Source: Bdellovibrionota bacterium
GTDB taxonomy: Bacteria; Bdellovibrionota; Bdellovibrionia; Bdellovibrionales; JAMPXM01
Direction of reading: 5' to 3'
Assembly (NCBI GenBank): GCA_963170185.1
Contig: CAUJGS010000003.1
Location: 1 to 64,000 of the forward strand
DNA: 64,000 bases
Shown: positions 40,838 through 49,751 of the stretch, piece by piece
Numbering within the stretch: position 1 is the stretch's first letter
Layout: every line of letters starts with the position of its first letter
Translations under genes and position numbers: made by a program
Notes under the pieces: model-generated
What the model was told of the DNA's origin: nothing
What the model saw: the letters and a program-made list of their open reading frames with translations, nothing else
Databases searched by the model: none

Positions 40838-42250
40838 ATGAGCAAAAAGATGAAGGCCGAGTCAGCAGCAGAAACCAAGAGCGAAGCGCGTGGTCGCCGA
40901 CTCTTTGGAACAGATGGAATTCGCGGGACGGCCAATCAGTTTCCGATGACTCCCGATATCGTGATGAAGGTCGGTCAGGCGATGGGGCATATTCTCACGC
41001 GTGAACCGGGCCGCAATGCTGCGCCCAAAGTCGTGATCGGCAAAGACACTCGGATTTCTGGCTATATGGTTGAACTAGCTCTCACATCGGGTCTGAACTC
41101 GATGGGGGTCCATGTGCAGCTAGTAGGTCCTCTTCCGACACCTGGTATCGGTTTTCTAACACGCAATATGCGAGCGGATGCGGGGATCGTGATCTCCGCC
41201 AGCCACAACGCGTACATGGACAACGGGATCAAGATCTTCGGTTTTGACGGCTATAAGATCCCGGACTCCATGGAGCGTGAGATTGAAAGCCTGGTGTTTG
41301 ACGCCGACTTAAACTCGATGCTGGCGAAGTCACAAGCGATCGGTCGGTCCAAGCGCATCGATGATGCCGATGGACGTTACATTGTTTATGCGAAAAACGC
41401 TTTCCCGTTGGAATACACGCTCGACGGTCTTCGAATCGTCCTCGATTGCGCCAACGGAGCCAGCTACAAGGTCGCTCCCGCTATTTTTTCGGAGCTCGGC
41501 GCGGAATGTATTGTTTTGGGCAACCAGCCCAATGGGTTCAATATCAATGACAAGGCTGGTGCGCTGTATCCGGCGCGTGTCGCGGAAGCTGTTCAACAGT
41601 ATCGCGCCGATGTGGGGATCGCGTTTGATGGTGATGCCGATCGCGTTGTGATGGTTGATGACAAGGGGAATGTGGTCAATGGCGATCATATTCTCGCGGT
41701 CTGCGCGCTTCATTTGAAATCGCAAGGGCGTCTTCCTAAAAACACCGTTGTGGCGACGCAGATGTCCAACTTCGCGCTCGATAAACTGATGCGAGAAAAT
41801 GGTATTCAAGTGGTGCGAACGGATGTCGGTGACAAATACGTTGTCGAAGAAATGCGTCGCAACGGGTATGTGCTTGGTGGTGAACAATCTGGCCACATCA
41901 TTTTCCTCGAGCACACGACGACAGGAGATGGCGTGATCGCGGGACTCAATGTCTTGGCGGTCATGAAATCGACGGGTGAGTCGCTTTCAAAGCTCAATGA
42001 GAAGATGACCGACATGCCGCAGGTTCTTGTGAATACGCGCGTGCGTCGGCGTGAAGACTTGAATTCGATCAAAGGGTACAAAGAGTGTATCGCGGAAATC
42101 GAAAAGAAACTTCGCGGAGAAGGACGTATATTTGTTCGCTTCTCGGGTACGGAACCTGTGATCCGAGTTCTCGTCGAGGGTCCAAATCGTCAGGAGATCT
42201 CTCGCTACGCGGAAGAGATCGCGAGCCTTCTTGAAAGAGAACTCTCTTAA
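40838..42250 (+). CDS. glmM: Phosphoglucosamine mutase
   Basis: A 470-residue enzyme that converts glucosamine-6-phosphate to glucosamine-1-phosphate for peptidoglycan and LPS. N-terminal RRLFGTDGIRGTANQFPMTP, active-site phosphoserine in ISASHNAYMDNGIKIFG (SASHN), metal loop DGDADR, sugar-binding GGEQSGHI, and phosphate site RFSGTEPVIRVLVEG. The length fits the family, with an N-terminal extension of about 20 residues that is Lys/Ala/Glu-rich. Starts 10 nt after cdaR and overlaps no other gene. Confidence 0.96.
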   Translation: MSKKMKAESAAETKSEARGRRLFGTDGIRGTANQFPMTPDIVMKVGQAMGHILTREPGRNAAPKVVIGKDTRISGYMVELALTSGLNSMGVHVQLVGPLPTPGIGFLTRNMRADAGIVISASHNAYMDNGIKIFGFDGYKIPDSMEREIESLVFDADLNSMLAKSQAIGRSKRIDDADGRYIVYAKNAFPLEYTLDGLRIVLDCANGASYKVAPAIFSELGAECIVLGNQPNGFNINDKAGALYPARVAEAVQQYRADVGIAFDGDADRVVMVDDKGNVVNGDHILAVCALHLKSQGRLPKNTVVATQMSNFALDKLMRENGIQVVRTDVGDKYVVEEMRRNGYVLGGEQSGHIIFLEHTTTGDGVIAGLNVLAVMKSTGESLSKLNEKMTDMPQVLVNTRVRRREDLNSIKGYKECIAEIEKKLRGEGRIFVRFSGTEPVIRVLVEGPNRQEISRYAEEIASLLERELS

Positions 42251-42251
42251 G

Positions 42252-42719
42252 ATGATGTCCAAGAGCCTTACGGATCTTCGAGACACCGTTTTGAGCTGGG
42301 TGGCGCCAGAGCTCCTAGAAGGAAAACCTAAGCTGCTTTTACTAAAAGGGGCCATGGGCACCGGTAAAACCACGTTCACCACGATTCTTGCCGAGCAGCT
42401 GGGGGCGCAAGATGCGGCCTCGCCGTCGTTTGCTATTCACTCTCGATACGAAGGCCCTCGTGGAACTATCGACCACTTTGATCTAGATCGTCTTAAGTCT
42501 GCCGACGAATTAGAGTCGATTGGTTTTTGGGATCTGATTTCGGAGGCGAGTCTCGACTCACGTCGCTTTGTCGTTGTGGAGTGGGCTTCTCGTCTTGAGG
42601 AGTTCGGGTTTCAATTGGATAGCGCTTTATGGGCGAAGCCGTTTCGTGTTTGGCACTTTGAATTTGCCGGCGAACCGACCTGGTCGGTCAGTAAAAAACT
42701 GGCGGCAGCGAAAAATTAG
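42252..42719 (+). CDS. tsaE: tRNA threonylcarbamoyladenosine biosynthesis ATPase TsaE
   Basis: About 155 residues. P-loop in LKGAMGTGKTTFTTILAEQL, followed by SPSFAIHSRYEG and IDHFDLDRLKS (the HxDLYR-like region, here HFDLDR) and VVVEWASRLEEF, as in TsaE. TsaE works with TsaB, TsaC and TsaD to form t6A37 in tRNA. The start is ATG 42252 just after the glmM stop; the longer frame from 42231 overlaps glmM. Its 3' end overlaps the convergent gene by 4 bp. Confidence 0.85.
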   Translation: MMSKSLTDLRDTVLSWVAPELLEGKPKLLLLKGAMGTGKTTFTTILAEQLGAQDAASPSFAIHSRYEGPRGTIDHFDLDRLKSADELESIGFWDLISEASLDSRRFVVVEWASRLEEFGFQLDSALWAKPFRVWHFEFAGEPTWSVSKKLAAAKN

Positions 42720-45103
42720 CCGGCTTTTGCCATCGTGCCGCGAAGCGATTTGAAGACGCGCGCAAGATCGAAGGTCAGGCGCTCCATCAGGCGCAAGCTC
42801 TGACGATAGTCGACCTTGGAGTTTGTGAACCCAAGCACCATACCGCCCATACGACCATCGATCATCAAAGGGGTGATGGTCGCGTGCTTTGGCAGCATAC
42901 CGCGATAGAACTCATTAAAGAACTTCTGGTTCACTTCGCTTGTCACGATATAGCCGTGGTAAGGTTTTGCCGTACGGAACACGACTTTAAAAATGCTAGG
43001 TTCCACAAGGTCAATGGGCTCAGGCTTGTCGCCGCGAACCGAAAGAAACAGATCGTTCCATTTCCAAGGAACAAGATCACCGCCGCGGAAGAGCAAGATC
43101 ATCGCGCACTCATAGATATTGCAAGCCTGTAGGATCGCCTGAGCGCCGGCTTCGTCGATCGAGCGACACTGATCGAGGTGAATCGGGTCAAGTTTTCCGA
43201 TGGCAATCGACTTGTTGAGATAAGTCGGATTTCCACCTGGTGCTTCGGGGCGCTCTTGGTGAACGCCAGCTTGGCCAGTTCCGAGCATCGATGTAACCGG
43301 TGTGTTTTCAAGACGACGGCTTCTTGTCTGAGTGCCGGCGAAAGTTCCGGTTTTGCCGCCGACTTGTGTGTCTTGGCCGGCGTCGTGTTGAGGAGTGTTG
43401 TTCTGGATGCTGACAGCCTGAGTGGCTTCAAAGCCTGCACCCTTCGATGAACGTGGCTCAAACGCGGAACCGGTTCCGGTTTTGGGCGGAGTCGTGGGCG
43501 CCGGAGGTTTTGTAGGTTGTGAGATCGCCTGCGTTGCCGCATCGTCGACTGGAGCAAAGAGGGGCTTACGGATTCGTCCAGTTTTTGGAGCTGCCGCTGG
43601 GGATACTGGAGCGACGGGCTCTGTCGTAGGCGGCTCAGGAGTTTTTGTTTCCATCGCAAGCGGTTTTGGCGCCGAAGGTGTCTTAGCTGAGTCTCGTGTT
43701 GATTCTTTTGCCGAATCTTCCGGATCGTGTCGAGGAATCGAAAAGGGAAGATCCGGAATACCAGAGTTCTTGCCAGTCTTCGCAGGCGCCACGTCGGAAG
43801 CGGGTGCTTCTGGTTGAACTTCGTTCATAGCGCCAGATGCCGCCATGACGAGTGCCGCCAGCGGGTCGTCGCTATCAAGTGCGGCGGCCACGTCGGGCGG
43901 AGTTGTCGACGCGGCTGCGTTTACAGCTGCCGCGTCTGCAGGTGTTGTTGCTACGGGTGCGGTCGCTGCGTGTGTCGTTATAGCGACCGGCGCATCGGCA
44001 GCTGCTGCAACGGGATCTGGTTCGACGTTCAGATTGAGCGGCGGTGGAGAAGCCGGCTTTGGCTGAAGCAGTGAATCGTCGTTGAGCTTGGCTTTGGCGA
44101 CAACTTCGTCCGTGCCGGTTTCAAAATTGTGAACAAGCGTTCCGCCATCGGCCGCCGCATTGGTGTCGGTCTCATCTTGATTTGCCTTCGCGGAAGGCGA
44201 CGGAATGGTAAAACCCTCGGGGGCTCCGGCTGCGCCATTGAGATCGAAATTCACCGAGTCGTCGGCGGGTGTATCATCGCCGGCCTCGGCCTGAGCTGAA
44301 GCCACGAGACCAGCTGCTTCATCCGCTGCGGCTTTGCCAAGATCTCCGAAATTCAAACCTTCTGGCATGATTAGCCCGTCGGGTAATACCAAGCCTTCCG
44401 GCGCTTCGTTTGCCGAAGAGTCCGATGCGGCTTCCGTCGAAGCATGGCCGTCGCTTGTTTCTGCGTCTTGATTGTTTAACAGGCCAAGTTCGCGACTAAG
44501 AGCCGCAAACGGATCGCCGCTATCGTCGAGGCTTGCGGCCGCTTTGGGCGTCGCAGGCATCTCGAACTTCGGCTTCTCCTCGGGCGTAGCGGCCGGTGCA
44601 GCTGCGATGACAGGTTTTGAGGCCGTCGCTTGATCGACACGTTCGAAGTAGTCGCGCAAGCGCGAAGGTGCGGCGAGCACGACGCGGTGACGTTTCGAGA
44701 GAGAGAGTTCCTGCGCCGATGGATTCACGACAGCGACCAAGAGGACATCGTCCCACTCGGCAAGAGGCACGCACGTCGCGTTCCAAGGGTGAATTTCTTT
44801 CACGCGATCCCAGAACATCGTGTCGATCGGTGCTTCGAAATAAGCTTGGCGCACCACCGGGATTTCAAAGGCTTCTGATTGCCACTGAACAAACGCCTCT
44901 TCGGTGAAGTGCCCCTGTTGGATGCACCAGAGAACAAACTCGATCGAGCTTCCAGCGTCGGAAGGGTTCATTTCAGACGCGCGCAAAGGCGAATTCTGAG
45001 AGAATTCCTCCCAAAACGCCTCTAGAACACTCTGATCGACCTTGAAGTGATCGCGCCAAGATTGGCTGGAAATCATATTCACCTTGGTCTGTTTATCGGC
45101 CAT
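42716..45103 (-). CDS. MshEN-like domain, long acidic/Pro-Ala linker, C-terminal GAF-like domain
   Basis: About 795 residues from ATG 45103 (the longer frame from 45235 overlaps nifS). Residues about 35-145 match the GspE/PilB N-terminal (MshEN) domain: CIQQGHFTEEAFVQWQSEAF, a central CVPLAEWDDVLLVAVVNPSA, and a terminal LRDYFERVD. MshEN domains bind c-di-GMP in other proteins. A linker of about 450 residues rich in Ala, Pro, Glu, Asp and Thr follows, with a short repeat LVLPDGLIMPEGL. The C-terminal about 170 residues look GAF-like (PLMIDGRMGGMVLGFTNSKV). No ATPase domain is present. Confidence 0.72.
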   Translation of the reverse strand: MADKQTKVNMISSQSWRDHFKVDQSVLEAFWEEFSQNSPLRASEMNPSDAGSSIEFVLWCIQQGHFTEEAFVQWQSEAFEIPVVRQAYFEAPIDTMFWDRVKEIHPWNATCVPLAEWDDVLLVAVVNPSAQELSLSKRHRVVLAAPSRLRDYFERVDQATASKPVIAAAPAATPEEKPKFEMPATPKAAASLDDSGDPFAALSRELGLLNNQDAETSDGHASTEAASDSSANEAPEGLVLPDGLIMPEGLNFGDLGKAAADEAAGLVASAQAEAGDDTPADDSVNFDLNGAAGAPEGFTIPSPSAKANQDETDTNAAADGGTLVHNFETGTDEVVAKAKLNDDSLLQPKPASPPPLNLNVEPDPVAAAADAPVAITTHAATAPVATTPADAAAVNAAASTTPPDVAAALDSDDPLAALVMAASGAMNEVQPEAPASDVAPAKTGKNSGIPDLPFSIPRHDPEDSAKESTRDSAKTPSAPKPLAMETKTPEPPTTEPVAPVSPAAAPKTGRIRKPLFAPVDDAATQAISQPTKPPAPTTPPKTGTGSAFEPRSSKGAGFEATQAVSIQNNTPQHDAGQDTQVGGKTGTFAGTQTRSRRLENTPVTSMLGTGQAGVHQERPEAPGGNPTYLNKSIAIGKLDPIHLDQCRSIDEAGAQAILQACNIYECAMILLFRGGDLVPWKWNDLFLSVRGDKPEPIDLVEPSIFKVVFRTAKPYHGYIVTSEVNQKFFNEFYRGMLPKHATITPLMIDGRMGGMVLGFTNSKVDYRQSLRLMERLTFDLARVFKSLRGTMAKAG

Positions 45104-45209
45104 CTGACTAATCCGATTGAGGTTTTCAAAAGGAACTGGACCCGCCCTCCGTTTGGATGAGGTTCGGGTTTGAGTCGGGGCACCAAAATGTGCTAGTTTC
45201 CGTCGAAAT

Positions 45210-46448
45210 ATGGCCCACTTAACGCAAAGTCCCAAGCCCGCTATCTATCTGGATCACAATGCGACAACTCCGCTTGATCCGGAGGTGATCGCTCGACTTT
45301 CGGCGTGGGCCTTGGACTGGGGAAATCCGAGTTCGATTCATCAGGCCGGTCGCGGGCCGAAAGCGCGTTTGCGCGATGCACGCGCGAGCGTTGCACGGAT
45401 GATCGGTGCAAATCCGTTGGAAGTCATTTTCACGTCGTGCGGAAGCGAGTCCAACAACACGGCGTTGGTCGGTGCGCTTTCGGCGTTAAAGGCGTCGGGC
45501 GACAAGCGCCGTCACGTGCTTGCGAGTTCGCTTGAACACCCCAGTGTAAAGCGAACGTTGGAGCATCTTTCGGAGCAAGGGTACGAAGTGGAGTTCGTGC
45601 CAGCCAATCGTTCCGGTTTGATGCGTGTCGAAGATTTTCGCGCGCGTATTCGGTCTGGTGAGACGGCGTTGGTCAGTTGCATGCTCGTGAACAACGAAAC
45701 CGGCGTCGTTCAACCGGTGAAAGAAATCGCGGAACTCGCTCACGCGGCAAATGCATTGATGCACACGGATGCGGTGCAGGCTCTAGGGAAAATGCCGGTT
45801 GATCTGCGTGATCTTGGCGTCGACTACGCGTCGTTTGCCGGTCACAAGTTTTACGCTGTTCGCGGAGCCGCGGTTCTTTTCGTAAAACGCTCGTCGCCGT
45901 TTCAGCCATTGATCTTCGGCGGGGCGCAAGAGCGACATCGTCGCGGCGGAACCGAGAACACGCTTGCGATCGCTTCGCTGGGTTATATGTGCACGCGTGT
46001 GGGTGAAGTGCCCGAGCGGGCCAAGCACATGGCGTCGCTTCGTGATCATTTTGAAGCACGTGTGCTGGCGGAGATCGAGGCTGTTTCGATCACGGGTGGC
46101 GAGAGTCCACGTGTGGGGTCGACTTCGAGTTTGTTGATCCCAGGAACCGACGGCGAGACGCTGCTTATGAGCCTCGACATGGAAGGCGTTCAGGTTTCCA
46201 CCGGGGCGGCTTGTAGTTCGGGGAGCCCAGAGCCTTCGCCAGTTTTGCTTGCCATGGGCTTAACGCGTGAAGAGGCGCAGTGTTCGCTTCGTGTCGGTGT
46301 TGGATGGGGCAACACGGTTGGTGAGATCGATAGCTTCGTTGAGATTTTAAAGAAAGTCGTAACTCGCCTTCGGGACCTTCGCGGTTGGAAGTCTGGATCC
46401 TCATCTGAATCCTCGGCGGATGCGTCGACGAAAGGACGTGTGGTGTGA
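45210..46448 (+). CDS. nifS: Cysteine desulfurase (NifS/IscS family)
   Basis: A 412-residue PLP enzyme that supplies persulfide sulfur, here presumably for the tRNA thiolase encoded next. Motifs: YLDHNATTPLDPEV at the N-terminus, cofactor Lys in SFAGHKFYAVRGAAVLFVK, and the active-site Cys in STGAACSSGSPEPSPVL. The ATG has no ribosome site; a TTGAGT/TGCTAGTTT promoter ends about 10 nt upstream, so the transcript may be nearly leaderless. First gene of a long overlapping operon. Confidence 0.93.
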   Translation: MAHLTQSPKPAIYLDHNATTPLDPEVIARLSAWALDWGNPSSIHQAGRGPKARLRDARASVARMIGANPLEVIFTSCGSESNNTALVGALSALKASGDKRRHVLASSLEHPSVKRTLEHLSEQGYEVEFVPANRSGLMRVEDFRARIRSGETALVSCMLVNNETGVVQPVKEIAELAHAANALMHTDAVQALGKMPVDLRDLGVDYASFAGHKFYAVRGAAVLFVKRSSPFQPLIFGGAQERHRRGGTENTLAIASLGYMCTRVGEVPERAKHMASLRDHFEARVLAEIEAVSITGGESPRVGSTSSLLIPGTDGETLLMSLDMEGVQVSTGAACSSGSPEPSPVLLAMGLTREEAQCSLRVGVGWGNTVGEIDSFVEILKKVVTRLRDLRGWKSGSSSESSADASTKGRVV

Positions 46449-47581
46449 CGGGGTTTGTCGATCGTTCTCCTATTGGGCCAGATGGGCGTCGCCGCCGAGT
46501 TCTGGTTGCGATGAGTGGCGGGGTTGATTCATCGGTCGCGGCGGCCCTGTTGGTCGAACAAGGTTACGATGTCGTCGGCGTCACGATGCAAGTGTGGGAC
46601 TATACGTCTTGCGATATCGAAGAAGGCAACGGCACCTGCTGCTCGAGTCTGGATGTCGACGATGCGCGGTCGGTTGCGGATCGATTTGGCTTTTCGTTTT
46701 ATGTCGCAAACTGCGAAGCGAAATTCAAAGCAAGCGTTATCGACCCGTTTGTCGAGGGTTATCTCAAAGGGCAAACACCGCTTCCTTGCGTGAACTGCAA
46801 CACCTTCTTGAAGTTTGACCACTTGATCACACGCATGAAAGAGCTCGACTGCGATTTCTTGGCGACAGGGCACTACGCGAAAATCGAACCTGGCATCGAC
46901 GGCCGTCCAACGATTGTAACTTCCGACGACAGTTGGAAGGATCAAACGTATTTTCTCTTCACGATCGATCCAGAGGTTGTGCCGCGATTGATGTTCCCAA
47001 TCGGTCACTTGAACAAAGCCGAGGTGAGAAAAATCGCCGAGGAAAAAGGACTCGTGGTCGCGCGCAAGAAAGACTCCACCGGTATCTGCTTTGTCGGAAA
47101 CATGGGTTACTCGAATTTCATCGCCTCGCAGGTCTCCGCCGATAAACTAGTTGGCGGAAACATTCGATTACACCCGACCGGTGAGATCGTGGGCGAACAC
47201 GCAGGGATTCATCATTTTACCTACGGTCAGCGCAAAGGTCTTGGTCTTGCGACCCGCAAAGACCGTTCGGAAAGCGAAGCGCCACTCTTTGTTCTTCGTA
47301 TTGATCCCGAAACTCGCGATGTGTGGGTGGGTGACGAGTCGTATCTCTTTTCAAAGACTGTTCAGGTACGTGAGCCACGATTCTTAGGAGCCTTCGAGCC
47401 CGGTGAGCGTTTGAAGGTGAAGATTCGCTACGCGCACAAAGGTGCCTATGGGCGTGTGCTAAAGCGTGAAGACGGAAACTTAGAGGTCGAGTTCGAAGAA
47501 CCGGTGCGTGCGGTGACACCTGGTCAGGCCGCGGTGTTTTACCGCGATTCGCAGCTTGTTGGTGGGGGATGGATTCCGTGA
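46445..47581 (+). CDS. mnmA: tRNA-specific 2-thiouridylase MnmA
   Basis: A 378-residue enzyme making 2-thiouridine at tRNA position 34. PP-loop motif VAMSGGVDSSVAAALL, catalytic Cys in LPCVNCNTFLKFD and DSTGICFVG, plus the segment ATGHYAKIE. Start is GTG 46445, overlapping nifS by 4 bp (GTGA), so the sulfur donor gene is directly coupled to the acceptor. Length typical. Confidence 0.95.
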   Translation: MTGFVDRSPIGPDGRRRRVLVAMSGGVDSSVAAALLVEQGYDVVGVTMQVWDYTSCDIEEGNGTCCSSLDVDDARSVADRFGFSFYVANCEAKFKASVIDPFVEGYLKGQTPLPCVNCNTFLKFDHLITRMKELDCDFLATGHYAKIEPGIDGRPTIVTSDDSWKDQTYFLFTIDPEVVPRLMFPIGHLNKAEVRKIAEEKGLVVARKKDSTGICFVGNMGYSNFIASQVSADKLVGGNIRLHPTGEIVGEHAGIHHFTYGQRKGLGLATRKDRSESEAPLFVLRIDPETRDVWVGDESYLFSKTVQVREPRFLGAFEPGERLKVKIRYAHKGAYGRVLKREDGNLEVEFEEPVRAVTPGQAAVFYRDSQLVGGGWIP

Positions 47582-48942
47582 GTGATTCCTTGAATCAGGA
47601 GTCTCAGCTCGACTTTGTCATGCACACCTGGGGTTGCAAGGTGAACACCTATGACACCGGGCTTTTGCAAGCTCGTCTTCCGTCATCCGGGGATGCGTCA
47701 CAAAACGGCAAACAAGGCGTGAAGGTGCATGTCTTGAACACGTGTGCGGTCACGCAAGAGGCTTCGCGCGAGGCGGCTCGAAGAGTGCGACAGTTGAAGG
47801 CGCGAGAGCCGGATTCGATGGTCGTTGTAACGGGGTGTGGTGCGCAGGTCGACGGCGGCATTTTTGATACGCTTAAAGGCGCTGATCTTGTGATCGCGAA
47901 TTCGCACAAAGGCGATATCGAAAACCTTGTTCAAAAGCATTTGGCCGGAAAACTTGATTCAAAGGTGTTTCGTTCGAATATCTTTAGAAAAGATGAACTA
48001 GAAGAGGGTGGCGGCTTTGAGGCCGATCACACACGGGCGTTTCTCAAGGTGCAAGACGGCTGCAATAGCTTTTGCACCTACTGCGTGATCCCGTTTGCCA
48101 GGGGAAAGTCGCGCAGCATTTCGATTGAAAACCTCGTGCGCCGAGCTACCGAGCTGCACGCGGCGGGCGCTAGTGAAATCGTCGTTACCGGTGTCCACAT
48201 TGCGGATTACGAGGATGTCTCGACGGGAACGGCTCGCGGATTGGATGACTTGATAGAGGCGCTTTTGAAACAGACGAGAATTCCTCGTCTTCGCGTTTCA
48301 AGTCTTGAACCGGTTGAGCTCTCTGATCGTCTGCTCGAAATGTACAGCGATTCACGAATGTGTCCGCATTTTCATCTTTCGATCCAAAGCGCATGCACGG
48401 CGACACTGAATCGCATGCGTCGACGTTACACGGCTGACGACGTCGAGAGTGTTTTTTCGCGAATCGAAGCGAAGCTGCCGAAGGCCTTTATTGGATTGGA
48501 TCTCATTGTCGGGTTTCCTGGGGAAACCGACGAGGAGTTTCAGGAAACCTACGAGCGTCTTCGTCGCAGCTTCTGGACACGCATCCATGTTTTTCCCTAT
48601 AGCGAACGTCCGGGCACTAAGGCCCTGGCCCTTGAGGGCAAAGTACCGGTTCAGGTCCGGCAGAGTCGTGCGGCGTTCATTCGTCAGCTCTCAAGTGCTC
48701 GCTATCGTGAACAAGCACTTAAGGTGATCGGTGAAAATCGATCGGGTTTAATTTTGAAATCGGTGAAGAATTCAGAGGGTGAAGAGCCGCAGTATCAGGC
48801 GTTGACACGCGACTACTGGCCAGTTCGCCTTAAAGGAGCAGGCTTGCAAGCAGGTTTTGAAGTGCAATTGCAGCTGATGGATTTCGTGGAACCGAAGAAT
48901 GGTCGTTTGGATGGATGGATCGAAGGACGGGTTTTGGTATGA
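47569..48942 (+). CDS. mtaB: tRNA t6A37 methylthiotransferase MtaB
   Basis: A 457-residue radical-SAM methylthiotransferase that makes ms2t6A37. UPF0004 N-terminal cysteines in HTWGCKVNTYD, LNTCAVTQEA and VTGCGAQVD, radical-SAM cluster CxxxCxxC in DGCNSFCTYCVIPFARG, then SSLEPVELSD and HLSIQSACTATLNRMRRRY typical of MtaB, and a C-terminal TRAM-like region. Starts at ATG 47569, inside the mnmA end (overlap 13 bp). Confidence 0.92.
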   Translation: MDSVSDSLNQESQLDFVMHTWGCKVNTYDTGLLQARLPSSGDASQNGKQGVKVHVLNTCAVTQEASREAARRVRQLKAREPDSMVVVTGCGAQVDGGIFDTLKGADLVIANSHKGDIENLVQKHLAGKLDSKVFRSNIFRKDELEEGGGFEADHTRAFLKVQDGCNSFCTYCVIPFARGKSRSISIENLVRRATELHAAGASEIVVTGVHIADYEDVSTGTARGLDDLIEALLKQTRIPRLRVSSLEPVELSDRLLEMYSDSRMCPHFHLSIQSACTATLNRMRRRYTADDVESVFSRIEAKLPKAFIGLDLIVGFPGETDEEFQETYERLRRSFWTRIHVFPYSERPGTKALALEGKVPVQVRQSRAAFIRQLSSARYREQALKVIGENRSGLILKSVKNSEGEEPQYQALTRDYWPVRLKGAGLQAGFEVQLQLMDFVEPKNGRLDGWIEGRVLV

Positions 48943-49751
48943 CGTCAAACGATTCCGGCACACAAACAGATCAGCTTCGGTTGAACGAAATCTATCACTT
49001 TAGAAGTTCGCATTGGTTGGAGCTTGCGATGACGCATAAGTCGTACTCCAACGAGCGTAAGGCGGCCGAGGCATCGACCGCACCTCCGGCGACCCTGGTG
49101 TTGGGAACCCCAGTGGTGACGGCTGGCGAATCGCAAGAAGATATGCTGCTTCCAGACGACAATGAACGCCTGGAGTTCTTGGGTGACGCGGTTTTAAGCG
49201 CGAGCCTTTCGGCAAGGCTTATGCGTGAGTTCCCATTTGATCCCGAAGGCACCTTATCCAAGCGTCGTGCGAGTCTGGTGAACGAAGAACGACTGGCGAG
49301 CATAGCCAAGCGTTTGAAGCTTGATGAGATGCTCAAACTTGGGAAGGGCGAAATCAAAACCGGTGGCGCCACCAAGCCAAGGATTCTTGCTTGTGGCCTT
49401 GAGGCGCTTATCGGTGCGGTGTTTTTGGATTCCGGCTTTACGGAAGCCGATCGGGTCATCGGTGTTTTGTTTAAGGATGAGATCGAGGGGATTAAGACTT
49501 CCAATCTCGATTTCGAGCGCGACTACAAAACCCGACTTCAAGAGTACTGCCATCTTAAGTACGGGGCTGCTCCGAGCTATCTGCTGGTGGGCGAGTTCGG
49601 CCCGGCTCACGCTAGAGGCTTTCGCGTCACGGTAAAAATTGGCGACCAAGAACTCGGAACTGGCGAGGGGCGGAGTAAAAAAGCGGCCGAACAAGAAGCG
49701 GCGAAAGTGGCCTTGCAGGAAGTCCAAACACAGAAAAGTGGTCCGTCATGA
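48939..49751 (+). CDS. rnc: Ribonuclease III
   Basis: About 270 residues from ATG 48939 (ATGA overlap with mtaB). The signature NERLEFLGDAVLSASLS, the second catalytic-region segment CGLEALIGAVFLDSGF, and a C-terminal double-stranded RNA-binding domain (TRLQEYCHLKYGAAPSYLLV, then RSKKAAEQEAAKVAL). An insertion of about 30 residues (TAPPATLVLGTPVVTAGESQ) lies between the first helix (LAMTHKSYSNE) and the signature, longer than in E. coli RNase III. Confidence 0.93.
   Translation: MTSNDSGTQTDQLRLNEIYHFRSSHWLELAMTHKSYSNERKAAEASTAPPATLVLGTPVVTAGESQEDMLLPDDNERLEFLGDAVLSASLSARLMREFPFDPEGTLSKRRASLVNEERLASIAKRLKLDEMLKLGKGEIKTGGATKPRILACGLEALIGAVFLDSGFTEADRVIGVLFKDEIEGIKTSNLDFERDYKTRLQEYCHLKYGAAPSYLLVGEFGPAHARGFRVTVKIGDQELGTGEGRSKKAAEQEAAKVALQEVQTQKSGPS

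Noticed and set aside
42251-42719. Longer tsaE from 42231 and longer MshEN gene from 45235
   Set aside because: Both extensions overlap well-supported neighbours and add no conserved residues.
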